From the NCBI GenBank assembly GCA_038145405.1, contig JAYQPQ010000023.1, forward strand, positions 1-24,848: DNA of 24,848 nt, given 5' to 3'. The position numbers and the translations under genes are program-made. Positions 1 to 7,318 of this stretch are shown here, piece after piece. The stretch is from JAYQPQ01 sp038145405. Its GTDB lineage: Bacteria; Pseudomonadota; Gammaproteobacteria; Pseudomonadales; GM7GCV1. Under the pieces are notes generated by a model. That model was not told where the DNA came from and made no database searches. It worked only from the letters and a program-made list of their open reading frames with translations. The first letter of the stretch is position 1, and every line of letters begins with the position of its first letter.

Positions 1-10
1 AAAGATCGGT

Positions 11-45
11 CTACCTACCCTTCTTTTCCTCCTCTCAGTAGGTAG
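11..45. repeat. 8-bp inverted repeat upstream of first terminator
   Basis: CTACCTAC at 11-18 and GTAGGTAG at 38-45 are exact reverse complements separated by 19 pyrimidine-rich bases. It could fold into a hairpin in an upstream transcript or be a spaced protein-binding site. It resembles half-sites of the dyad found at 1473-1486 and 8472-8485. Function unknown. Confidence 0.4.
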
Positions 46-52
46 ATACTTA

Positions 53-76
53 GCCGCCCTTCGGGGCGGCGTTTTT
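53..76 (+). terminator. Rho-independent terminator
   Basis: A perfect 7-bp GC stem, GCCGCCC (53-59) with GGGCGGC (64-70), encloses a TTCG tetraloop and is followed by G and five T. It most simply ends a gene left of the window. Only 28 bases separate it from the ATG at 105, so an attenuator role in the leader of that gene is also possible. Confidence 0.85.
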
Positions 77-104
77 CTGGGGACTAAATTTTGGGGGATA
101 TTTT

Positions 105-1403
105 ATGAATAAGCTTTGCGGTTTGGTTTTTGTGGCGACTTTGTACACGGCGGGATGTCAGGCGCAAACGTCTGGCAGCCAGGGGTTTGTCGAGTTGTTT
201 AACGGCCGTACCCTAAATGGCTGGACGGTGGACGACGGACAGTACGCCGATCATTTTTCCGTGCGCGAGGGGTTGTTGCACATCGAGGGCGAGGGCGGCT
301 GGTTGCGTTCGGTAAATCAGTATGACGACTTTACCCTGCGGATGGAATTTCGCTATTTGACTGAAGATCCGGGCGGTGGTCGAGTCGGTGTGAGCGGTGT
401 ATTCCTGCGCACTCCTGCTGAGGCTACCACCACGGCGGAGTCGCCCTTCGGCGCCAGTTGGCCGGACAACAGCCTTGAAGTGCAGTTGGCCAACCGTCAA
501 GGGGGCCGACCGGCCATTCCCGGCGATGCGCGTTGGGGTGGGGCGATACTTCGCCACGGCAACCCGGGTGGTCCGACCAGCTTTGACACTGATCTAGCGC
601 TGCAATCCTACGGCCAGACCGGTGATTGGCAGACCCTGGAGATTCAGGCGATTGGCGACGCTATTCATGTGACTCTGAATGGCAATTATCTCGGCTACGG
701 CTCTGCCGGCGGCAATGCGCGCGGCTATATCGGTCTGCAAGCCGAGACCGGCGCCATCGAATTCCGCTCTATCCAGATTAACGAAGGCAACCAGAACCTG
801 GTTGCTACGAATATGGACGGCTTCGTGCCGCTCTTTGACGGCCAAACCCTGAACGGTTGGAAAAAGCAAAACCCCGATTCGGCGGGATTTGATGTCGTCG
901 ATGGTGCCATCGTCGTGCGCGGACGCTCAGCCGCTGCAGATTCTACTGCACCAACCTGTAACGGTAGTATCTGGACAGAGCAGGCCTACGGTGACTTTAC
1001 GCTGCGCTATCAGGCGCGATTTGAGACCAATGGCTCCGTAGGGGGCTTTTTCCTGCGTAGTCCTGAGCCTGGCATGCAGGGTGGCTGGAACCAGATCGAG
1101 ACGCGCGCCATGCAGGACAAGCTACTGCCGTGGAATGGCATATTGATGCGCGCCGCTGGCGGTCATCAGGGCTATACCGTCTTTGATTATCGTGCCGCTG
1201 AACTGGCCTATACCGCCACGCCGGATTGGACCAAAGACTGGGTAAATTACGAAGTTCAGGCCAAGGGTGGCCGTATTACCAGCTGGGTTAACGGTGTTCT
1301 GGTCGGCAAGGCAGAGGATGTTCAGCCGCTGGAAGGTATTTTTGGCCTGCAGTGTGAAAGGGAGACGGTCGAGTACCGCAATATTTATATCCGCGAAGAG
1401 TAG
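105..1403 (+). CDS. Double-domain DUF1080 (3-keto-disaccharide hydrolase-like) lipoprotein
   Basis: A 432-residue secreted protein with two copies of the DUF1080/concanavalin-like beta-sandwich. Domain 1 is about residues 28-226 (opens FVELFNGRTLNGW) and domain 2 about 240-431 (opens FVPLFDGQTLNGW). Each ends with the family's L-N-G or V-N-G, then G-x-I/F-G-L-Q-x-E and a closing E-[FY]-R-[SN]-I-x-I strand. The N-terminus has a short hydrophobic stretch ending T-A-G-C18, a plausible though atypical lipobox, so the protein may be lipid-anchored. GGGGGA at 93-98 lies six bases before the ATG. Family members hydrolyse 3-keto-glycosides or bind carbohydrate; the substrate here is unknown. It heads the plus-strand locus and is followed by a paralogue of the same architecture. 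Confidence 0.85.
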   Translation: MNKLCGLVFVATLYTAGCQAQTSGSQGFVELFNGRTLNGWTVDDGQYADHFSVREGLLHIEGEGGWLRSVNQYDDFTLRMEFRYLTEDPGGGRVGVSGVFLRTPAEATTTAESPFGASWPDNSLEVQLANRQGGRPAIPGDARWGGAILRHGNPGGPTSFDTDLALQSYGQTGDWQTLEIQAIGDAIHVTLNGNYLGYGSAGGNARGYIGLQAETGAIEFRSIQINEGNQNLVATNMDGFVPLFDGQTLNGWKKQNPDSAGFDVVDGAIVVRGRSAAADSTAPTCNGSIWTEQAYGDFTLRYQARFETNGSVGGFFLRSPEPGMQGGWNQIETRAMQDKLLPWNGILMRAAGGHQGYTVFDYRAAELAYTATPDWTKDWVNYEVQAKGGRITSWVNGVLVGKAEDVQPLEGIFGLQCERETVEYRNIYIREE

Positions 1404-1409
1404 TTTGGA

Positions 1410-1445
1410 TGCGGCGCAGCAAGGCAAATTCGCCGCTGCGCCGCA
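1410..1445 (+). other. Strong intercistronic hairpin
   Basis: GCGGCGCAGC (1411-1420) and GCTGCGCCGC (1435-1444) form a perfect 10-bp stem, extended by T1410-A1445, with a 14-base loop. It starts 7 bases after the stop codon of the first DUF1080 gene. There is no T-run after it, so it is better read as an mRNA-stabilising or partly terminating structure than as a classic intrinsic terminator. Confidence 0.6.
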
Positions 1446-1468
1446 AGCCAATTAGGGGCCAGAAACTT

Positions 1469-1497
1469 TTGAACTAACCGGTAGGTACTATTAATAT
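1469..1497 (+). promoter_or_regulatory. Candidate sigma70 promoter with embedded 14-bp dyad
   Basis: TTGAAC (1469-1474) and TAATAT (1492-1497) are spaced by 17 bases, each matching four of six consensus positions. The dyad ACTAACCGGTAGGT (1473-1486) overlaps the -35 end and fills most of the spacer, a usual place for a repressor or for an activator of a weak promoter. A near-identical dyad, ACTAACTGGTTGGT, lies upstream of the first PQQ dehydrogenase gene. The promoter call is inference. Confidence 0.45.
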
Positions 1498-1523
1498 GGT
1501 GCCTAGGCTAAAACGAGCTGCAT

Positions 1524-1538
1524 TGAGCCTTCGGCTCA
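1524..1538 (+). other. Leader hairpin before second DUF1080 gene
   Basis: TGAGCC (1524-1529) and GGCTCA (1533-1538) form a 6-bp stem with loop TTC in the predicted 5' leader, 16 bases upstream of the ribosome-binding site. No T-run follows. Its role, if any, is unknown. Confidence 0.4.
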
Positions 1539-1567
1539 TCAAACAATTCTATATAGAGGGAACCGTG

Positions 1568-2950
1568 ATGGAACAACAAGCTGCTGCCGCTGGCGGCAAA
1601 TTTCAATCTTTTGCTACTCCGTTTTTACAGGCAAGAGGCTATGTCGCCGGTATTTGTGTCGCTTTTGCAGCCATGACCGGCCCGGTTGTTGGGCAGGAAG
1701 TGGCGCCAGGTGAATGGCGTAACTTATTTGATGGCCGCGCCATGGATGGTCTAGTCGTGGATCCGGCTCCGCAGGGTGAGTTTGTCTCCATCCAGGACGG
1801 CGTCATTCGCATTTTGGGCTCCAGTGAAGGTGGCTGGCTCCGTACCGATCGCAAGTACAGCGATTTCACCATCAGCTTTGATATCCGCTACGTTCCCAAT
1901 GATGTTCGGTACGGCGGCGGCCCAGCTGCAAATAACGGGCTGATTCTGCGCAGCCCCGAGATATCCATTTCCGGCCGCGGTTGGCCGGGTCGCGGTTTTG
2001 AAATGGAGCTGTGGGATCAAAGTCAAAGACCGACTGGATTTGCCAAGGATGGAACCATACTGGGGCTGCAAGCCGGGGCTCCTCTGGTCAAGTTTTTCTT
2101 TGATATCGGCGCTGCTCAGCGCTCTTATCGTCCCACCGGCACCTGGAACTCAGTCAAGGTGATCGCCCACGGTAACCGCGTCTGGACCTGGCAGAACGGC
2201 GAGTGGCTGAGCACGGCCTATGATGTGGCTCATCCGGATGGCCATGTGGGCTTCCAGATCGAGGACGGCATTACCGAGCTACGCAACATTCGCATCATGG
2301 AGCACACGGCCGATACCTGGACACCAAACACCATCGTGCCGCTGTTTAAGGATGGCGTGCTCAACGGTATGGCGATATCCGATTCGGCCTTTGCCCATAA
2401 TGTACGCATCGAGAACGGCCTGCTACGGCTTGAAGGCCCTGGCGGCTGGCTCAAAACAGATGAGAAATACACCAGCTACAACCTGCGTCTGCAGTTCCGC
2501 ATGATGACTAACAACGCCAACGGCGGCGTCTATCTGCGTGCTGGGGAAGGCGAGTCCGGCGTGGATAACTGGACTACTGAGCCCAATCCTGAAATGGGCT
2601 GGTCCGACAATACCGATGTCGTGCGATTGGTGCGCCAGAATGTGCCGCCGCCGACTGCAGCGGCTGGTGATCCTCGCTGGATCGGTACCCTGCTCAGCCG
2701 TGGAACCGTTGGCGGTCGAACCTATGTGGATACAGGCGCCGTGCTGGAAGCCTGGCGTGGCACCGGTGAGTGGCACGAAATGCTGGTCGAAGTGGATGGC
2801 ACGCGCTACAAGGTGACTCTGAACGGCATTCTTATCTCCGAGGGCGACAATATTTCCAACCTGGAAGAGGGCGGCTTTGTCGGCTTGGAGATCGGTAGTG
2901 GTGTTACCGAATTCCGTCTGATCGAAATCCAGGGTTACATCAAGGAATAA
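1568..2950 (+). CDS. Secreted double-domain DUF1080 protein
   Basis: A second DUF1080 protein, 460 residues from the chosen start. An upstream in-frame ATG at 1496 has no ribosome-binding site and lies in a candidate -10 box. ATG 1568 has AGAGGGA at 1555-1561 with six-base spacing. Residues 22-42 form a Sec signal h-region ending V-V-G/Q-E, with no lipobox, so the mature protein should be periplasmic or released. Domain 1 (about 49-246, opens EWRNLFDGRAMDG) and domain 2 (about 259-458, opens IVPLFKDGVLNG) each keep the GGWL-[KR]-T-D-x-K-Y segment and the late L-N-G and G-x-E-I/E-D strands. It is divergent from the neighbour at 105-1403. Likely role: hydrolysis or binding of keto-glycosides; substrate unknown. 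The stop lies six bases before the transporter start, suggesting co-translation. Confidence 0.85.
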   Translation: MEQQAAAAGGKFQSFATPFLQARGYVAGICVAFAAMTGPVVGQEVAPGEWRNLFDGRAMDGLVVDPAPQGEFVSIQDGVIRILGSSEGGWLRTDRKYSDFTISFDIRYVPNDVRYGGGPAANNGLILRSPEISISGRGWPGRGFEMELWDQSQRPTGFAKDGTILGLQAGAPLVKFFFDIGAAQRSYRPTGTWNSVKVIAHGNRVWTWQNGEWLSTAYDVAHPDGHVGFQIEDGITELRNIRIMEHTADTWTPNTIVPLFKDGVLNGMAISDSAFAHNVRIENGLLRLEGPGGWLKTDEKYTSYNLRLQFRMMTNNANGGVYLRAGEGESGVDNWTTEPNPEMGWSDNTDVVRLVRQNVPPPTAAAGDPRWIGTLLSRGTVGGRTYVDTGAVLEAWRGTGEWHEMLVEVDGTRYKVTLNGILISEGDNISNLEEGGFVGLEIGSGVTEFRLIEIQGYIKE

Positions 2951-2956
2951 TGACGC

Positions 2957-4324
2957 ATGGCTTCAATAGAAATTGCCGGAATGGGCCATGACAACCCGGC
3001 AGTCGCTGCGCCGCAGCGGCTGCCGGACCGTCTGGATAAAAGGTCACCAACTCAGTTGGTGGTGATGCTGCTGTGCTTCATCGCCAACATCAACGATGGT
3101 ATGGACGTGGTCATCATGTCCTATATCGCGCCGACCATCATGGGTGAGTGGGGCATCGGCGCCGACGAGATGGGCATTGTATTCAGCGTCAGCTTACTCG
3201 GCATGGCGATCGGTGGAATAGGCTTATCCCCGATTGCGGATTACCTGGGGCGCCGTAAGGTTGTTATTACGGCCTTGACCCTTTCATCCATTGCGACGAT
3301 GTTGTGCGGCCTGGTCACCAATGTGACGCAGTTGATGATTCTGCGGTTCTTTATCGGTGTTGGCATTGGTACGGCCTTGCCCTGCATGGCCGCATTGATC
3401 GCGGAGTATGCTCCGTTGAAGTATCGCAACCTTGCCGTAGGTGTGCTTTACGCAGGGTGGCCGCTGGGTTCCATTTTGACCGGCTTTGTCTCTGCTTGGA
3501 CCATTCCGACCTACGGCTGGCAGGCGACGCTGGTCGGCGCTGGCGTTCTGACCTTCATTCAACTGCCTTTTATGTGGGTTTACCTGCCCGAATCGATGCA
3601 GTTCCTGACCAAGCGCAAGCCCCCAGGTGCGCTGGACAAACTCAATGCGATCTTTGCGCGATTGGGCCACGCTGCCGTTTCGGAGTTGCCGCTGCCGGAT
3701 GAACCTCCCAGCAAGGTGGGAGTAGCTGGACTTTGGTCGGACGGCCGCGCCCTGAGCACGGCGCTGCTCTGGGGTGCCATGATCTTCGGCTTTGCGTCCC
3801 TCTGGTTCACCATCGCCTGGATTCCTCAGCTTGCCACGATGGCGGGACTGGACGTCACCAATGCCAGGTATGTTGGCGCGATATTCAACGCAGGCGCCTT
3901 TGTTGGAACTATCGTTCTTGGCCTGATCGCCGTACGTATGAGGCTGCAGCCAACGGTAATGACCTTTTTATTCGCTGCCGCCGTGGCCATGGTGCTGTTT
4001 GGATTCTTCAGCTCTTCCTTCAGTTTGCCAGTCATCATGCTGCTGGCCTGTGTTATCGGCTTTCTGCAGATGGGCGGATTTAACGGTATCTACCCGCTTG
4101 GCACCCAGCTGTATCCAGCTGAGGTGCGCAGCACCGGAGTCGGCTGGATGACGGGAGTTGGCAGGGCAGGAGCAGTGCTTGGACCTTTGGTTGGCGGCTT
4201 TCTTATCGAGGCGGGCCTGCCACTGTCCATTATCTTTCTGATCTTCGCTGTGCCGACCGTACTGGGCGGGATCTGCGCCTACCTGGTACGCCTGGATTCT
4301 GACAAGAAGGCGCTTTCAAACTGA
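2957..4324 (+). CDS. MFS transporter, aromatic acid:H+ symporter-like
   Basis: A 455-residue, 12-helix major facilitator inner-membrane carrier. TM1 carries D-G-M-D (residues 47-50), matching the DGxD signature of the AAHS family (PcaK, BenK, VanK), followed by Y-I-A-P-T-I-M-x-E-W. The loop 2-3 signature is A-D-Y-L-G-R-R (94-100), and P-E-S closes helix 6. AAHS carriers import aromatic acids or quinate-like hydroxy acids with protons, which would fit the downstream dehydroquinases, but MFS substrate calls are weak. AAGGA at 2942-2946 overlaps the end of the upstream gene and precedes ATG 2957 by 10 bases. Its TGA overlaps the next gene's ATG by one base, so it is translationally coupled to the TIM-barrel gene. 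Confidence 0.88.
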   Translation: MASIEIAGMGHDNPAVAAPQRLPDRLDKRSPTQLVVMLLCFIANINDGMDVVIMSYIAPTIMGEWGIGADEMGIVFSVSLLGMAIGGIGLSPIADYLGRRKVVITALTLSSIATMLCGLVTNVTQLMILRFFIGVGIGTALPCMAALIAEYAPLKYRNLAVGVLYAGWPLGSILTGFVSAWTIPTYGWQATLVGAGVLTFIQLPFMWVYLPESMQFLTKRKPPGALDKLNAIFARLGHAAVSELPLPDEPPSKVGVAGLWSDGRALSTALLWGAMIFGFASLWFTIAWIPQLATMAGLDVTNARYVGAIFNAGAFVGTIVLGLIAVRMRLQPTVMTFLFAAAVAMVLFGFFSSSFSLPVIMLLACVIGFLQMGGFNGIYPLGTQLYPAEVRSTGVGWMTGVGRAGAVLGPLVGGFLIEAGLPLSIIFLIFAVPTVLGGICAYLVRLDSDKKALSN

Positions 4325-5184
4325 TGCGTGCATCAAGACTGGTATCGATGGATACCGCGCCTTTCGATGCACCGCTTGAGTTGGTGATTGATGCAGTAAA
4401 GGCCGCTGGATTTTGTAGTTTGGATGTTCGGGCTCCGAATATTGGAGCCGTGGAGGGTGGCGCAAAAGCCGCAGCAAAGTTGCTGCAAGTTGTCGGGGTG
4501 GATGCGCCTACCTATTCATTGCTGCGCGACTATGAAGGCAGCGGTACCAAGCTTCCCGAGCGTCTGGAGCAGGCTGAAGCGCTGATGGATGACATGGTCG
4601 AGATCGGCGCATCGACTTTGCTGATGTGTGCGAACGCCGATCCGCAAAGTTCATCTGATCAGATGGAGCAAATCAGGGATTTGCGAAGATTGGCTGACCT
4701 GGCCCAGTCGCGTGGACTGCGGGTCGGCTTTGAACCCCTGCCATGGAGTTGCTGGATAAAGGATTACGAACAAGCGAATGCCTGTGTCGAGGCGGTAAAC
4801 CGTCCCGGCTTCGGGTTGGTGCTGGATGTATTTCACCTGTTTAGCTGTCGTACTTCACTCGACATATTGGGCCGGATTGCCTTGGATGGGCTGTTTCTTG
4901 TGCAGCTCAGCAATGCCGTGAGCATGCCACTGCCAACCATCGACATCGCACGCCACCATCGACGGTTTCCCGACGATGGGGAGTGGCCGGTTCCTGAGGT
5001 AGTGGCGCATTTGGAGTCGCGCGGTTACGACGGCTATTACAGCGTCGAAGTGTTTAATGATCAGTATAAAAAGCAGGACCCCTTTGCAGTTGCAACAGCG
5101 GCTTGGCAATCAATGGAGAGTTTGTTTGTCGAAGACTTGCCAGCCGTCGCCGCAGTTGGGGCTCACGGAAAAACTAGAAACTAG
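4324..5184 (+). CDS. Cytoplasmic AP2Ec TIM-barrel sugar isomerase/epimerase-like enzyme
   Basis: A 286-residue protein without signal peptide, of the xylose-isomerase-like TIM-barrel (AP endonuclease 2) superfamily. Candidate metal ligands are E137 in G-F-E-P-L-P, D168 and H171 in L-D-V-F-H, Q194 in V-Q-L-S-N and E242 in S-V-E-V-F-N. The R-R-F-P-D-D-G-E-W segment (about 214-221) occupies the place of the usual RxxPGxG loop. The superfamily includes sugar isomerases, keto-sugar epimerases, inosose dehydratase and 3-dehydroshikimate dehydratase (the QuiC/AsbF type). Next to dehydroquinases, the dehydratase option deserves weight, but no specific call is possible. The ATG overlaps the transporter stop (TGATG). 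Confidence 0.85.
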   Translation: MRASRLVSMDTAPFDAPLELVIDAVKAAGFCSLDVRAPNIGAVEGGAKAAAKLLQVVGVDAPTYSLLRDYEGSGTKLPERLEQAEALMDDMVEIGASTLLMCANADPQSSSDQMEQIRDLRRLADLAQSRGLRVGFEPLPWSCWIKDYEQANACVEAVNRPGFGLVLDVFHLFSCRTSLDILGRIALDGLFLVQLSNAVSMPLPTIDIARHHRRFPDDGEWPVPEVVAHLESRGYDGYYSVEVFNDQYKKQDPFAVATAAWQSMESLFVEDLPAVAAVGAHGKTRN

Positions 5185-5206
5185 AATGAAAGAGAGGGAA
5201 TAGGAA

Positions 5207-6025
5207 ATGGCTTTTGAAATATCACTTGCCCACCTCACCGTGTTGCAACTCTCGCCACCGGAGATGATCGAGGTCGCGGCCAAGACCGGGTACCAGTATG
5301 TCAGTTTGCGCATGACCAAGGTCACCCCGACGGAGCAACTGTTTGATCTGCTGGATACGCCCGAAAATCTGCGCATCACCAAGGCCGCTCTGGCCCGCGA
5401 AGGGATGAAGGTTCACGATGTTGAGTTGGCGCGCATGCCCCCCGATATCGAACCCAGCGCTTATCAGCGCATGCTGGAAGTTGGCGCGGAGTTGGGCGCG
5501 CGCTCAGTGATCTCACAGTTGCCGGATGCGGATCGAAGCCGCGCCGCCGATCGCTTTGCGGAACTCTGCGATATGGCCGTGCCGTTCGGTCTGAAGGTCG
5601 ATCTGGAGTTCCCCTCCTGGACGGAAACGCCGGATTTAGATAGTGCAGCCCGGATCCTTCGCGAAGTTGATCGGCCCAATGCCGGGATTCTGGTCGATGC
5701 CCTGCATTTTGACCGCTCGCGTTCCAGTCTCGATCAGTTGGCGGAACTACCTGCCGAGTGGTTTAATTTTGTCCATCTTTGCGATGCCCCCCATCCCATA
5801 CCAGACACCCTGGATGAACTCATATTTACCGCCCGTGCCGGGCGTGAGTTCCCCGGTCACGGGGATATCGATCTGAAAGCTATCGTCGAGCGCATACCCA
5901 AGGTGCCTTACTCGCTGGAACTTCCCAATCACCAGCTGATGAAGGAGCTGGGTGTCGAGACCTTTTGTCTGCGAGCGAGAGAAGCGGCGGAAAAATTCCT
6001 GAGTGGCTGCAGTTTTCACCGTTGA
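5207..6025 (+). CDS. Second cytoplasmic AP2Ec TIM-barrel isomerase/epimerase-like enzyme
   Basis: A 272-residue cytoplasmic TIM barrel of the same superfamily as the preceding gene but only distantly similar to it. Metal-site residues appear as E134 (D-L-E-F), D164 and H167 (L-V-D-A-L-H), D193 or H190 (V-H-L-C-D-A) and E238 (S-L-E-L-P). The R-E-F-P-G-H-G-D loop (213-220) closely matches the superfamily's RxxPGxG substrate-phosphate or carboxylate region. A purine-rich ribosome-binding site (GAGAGGGAATAGGA) precedes the ATG. It sits 22 bases after the previous gene in the same unit. Possible activities are keto-sugar epimerase or isomerase, or dehydroshikimate dehydratase; the sequence does not decide. 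Confidence 0.85.
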   Translation: MAFEISLAHLTVLQLSPPEMIEVAAKTGYQYVSLRMTKVTPTEQLFDLLDTPENLRITKAALAREGMKVHDVELARMPPDIEPSAYQRMLEVGAELGARSVISQLPDADRSRAADRFAELCDMAVPFGLKVDLEFPSWTETPDLDSAARILREVDRPNAGILVDALHFDRSRSSLDQLAELPAEWFNFVHLCDAPHPIPDTLDELIFTARAGREFPGHGDIDLKAIVERIPKVPYSLELPNHQLMKELGVETFCLRAREAAEKFLSGCSFHR

Positions 6026-6077
6026 GGTGGATGTTTCGAGCGATAATGAGCGTTTTGAATTGAAGAGGTTTTGAGTT

Positions 6078-6548
6078 TTGCAAAAGTCGATTCTTGTCAT
6101 CAACGGCCCAGGGTTCACCGATTTGGGTGGGCAGGTTTCCGATCTCCACGAGGGTGTCACCCTTGCAGCCATTCGCAGCGCTTGTCAGGCGCTCTGCGAT
6201 GACCTCGGAATCAAGCTGGATTTTCGCCAGACGGAGGATTCCCAGGAGATGCTTGGCTGGTTGGCGAAGGGCAGTAAACAAGCCGATGCTCTGGTGGTGA
6301 ATCCCGCCACTGCTGCGCGGGCTGAAGTTGTGGATTTTGATGCCTACTGCGAGGCCATCTACCAGTTGGCGCAAGCGCAGCAGGCCATCATCGAAGTGCA
6401 CCTGTCCAATATCTACGGCAGCCACGACGCTCAGTTCCCAAGGCCGCATCACAAGCCTGGCGGGGCGATGGGCTTTATTGCCGGGTTGGGTGTGGATGGC
6501 TATTTGCTGGCGATTCGTTCGCTGGCTGAAAAACTCCAGAGTAAGTAA
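6078..6548 (+). CDS. Degenerate type II dehydroquinase-like protein
   Basis: A 156-residue protein with the type II 3-dehydroquinase (AroQ) flavodoxin-like fold. It keeps N-G-P near residue 9, D-F-R-Q (48-51), N75 and the E106-V-H108-L-S-N strand. The catalytic lid is replaced: where AroQ has K-R-E-P-x-x-Y-G, this has G-Q-V-S-D-L-H-E, so the catalytic Arg and Tyr are missing. The later R-E-x-F-R becomes H-D-A-Q-F-P-R-P-H, and Y-T-H-T-S becomes T-A-A-R-A-E. The reading frame is intact, which argues against simple decay. TTG 6078 is the only plausible start: an in-frame stop lies two codons upstream and GAAGAGG at 6062-6068 is well spaced. It may act on a related cyclic keto acid, or pair with the canonical paralogue that follows. 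Confidence 0.8.
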   Translation: MQKSILVINGPGFTDLGGQVSDLHEGVTLAAIRSACQALCDDLGIKLDFRQTEDSQEMLGWLAKGSKQADALVVNPATAARAEVVDFDAYCEAIYQLAQAQQAIIEVHLSNIYGSHDAQFPRPHHKPGGAMGFIAGLGVDGYLLAIRSLAEKLQSK

Positions 6549-6583
6549 CGCTTGAACCGGCAGGAAATTTAGGTAGTAGCAAC

Positions 6584-7036
6584 ATGACTCCTTGCATCTT
6601 TGTTTTAAATGGCCCCAATTTGAATTTGCTCGGCAAGCGGGAGCCGCATATTTACGGGCACACCACTCTCGCGGACGTCGAAAAGCTGTGTCGCGACGCG
6701 GCTGCCCCCTCAGGTGTCGAGATTGATTTTCGGCAGTCCAACTACGAAGGCAAAATGGTCGACTGGATACAGGAGGCCCGCGAAAAGGCCCAGGCCATTG
6801 TCATAAACGCAGGTGCCTATACCCATACCTCAGTCGCTATTCACGATGCGCTTAAGGCCTTCGAGGGGATCAAGGTGGAGCTGCATATATCCAACCCGCA
6901 TATGCGCGAAACCTTCCGGCATTTGTCCTACGTATCGTCGGCTTCGCACGCCATTGTGGCGGGATTAGGATTTCGCGGATATCCGTTTGTGGTAGAGATG
7001 GTTGCCAAGAGACTGAGCCAGGCCAAGGCAGCCTGA
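6584..7036 (+). CDS. aroQ: Type II 3-dehydroquinate dehydratase
   Basis: A 150-residue canonical type II dehydroquinase, which interconverts 3-dehydroquinate and 3-dehydroshikimate as a cytoplasmic dodecamer. The full active site is visible in M. tuberculosis-like numbering: N-G-P-N-L-N-L-L-G with R19 and Y24 in the lid (K-R-E-P-H-I-Y-G), N75 in I-N-A-G-A-Y-T-H81-T-S, E99-L-H101-I-S-N, and R108 in R-E-T-F-R. The usual S-N-I-H is S-N-P-H here, a minor change. Placement with an MFS carrier and TIM barrels, not with accB/accC as for many housekeeping aroQ genes, suggests a catabolic copy used for quinate-like substrates. A weak AGGTAG at 6571-6576 precedes the ATG. Confidence 0.92.
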   Translation: MTPCIFVLNGPNLNLLGKREPHIYGHTTLADVEKLCRDAAAPSGVEIDFRQSNYEGKMVDWIQEAREKAQAIVINAGAYTHTSVAIHDALKAFEGIKVELHISNPHMRETFRHLSYVSSASHAIVAGLGFRGYPFVVEMVAKRLSQAKAA

Positions 7037-7318
7037 TCCAGTCTCGGATGACTCCAGCGGTCTGTGCCCTAAACAAAGCAGCGGGCCTGCCTCGGGGCAC
7101 GCTACCCTGGGGGTTGATACCGATTGGGGATCAGGCGTGGAGAAATTCTGGCGTGAGTTCCTGATCCTCAGGCGAATGAAAAGCCCGCGGTAGCCGCCGA
7201 ATAAATTTTGCTGATGAGGTTGTGTTGATATTTGAGCGAATGATTCTTCTTTGTCACGGCCTTTAATACTATGTCGCCGCCAGTTTGACTGGCGAAAATA
7301 AAAGAGGTGGGAGTGCGT
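7037..7318 (+). promoter_or_regulatory. 282-base non-coding gap with leader hairpin at 7278-7294
   Basis: No coding sequence is supported here. The gap separates the cytoplasmic block from the periplasmic block, so it probably holds a promoter for the latter, though no convincing -35/-10 pair was found. CGCCAGT (7278-7284) and ACTGGCG (7288-7294) form a perfect 7-bp stem with loop TTG just before the ribosome-binding site of the next gene. A-rich sequence follows the stem, so it is not a terminator. Confidence 0.4.

Noticed and set aside
1496..1567. Upstream ATG extending the second DUF1080 protein by 24 residues
   Set aside because: No ribosome-binding site, overlap with a candidate -10 box, and a better site before ATG 1568.
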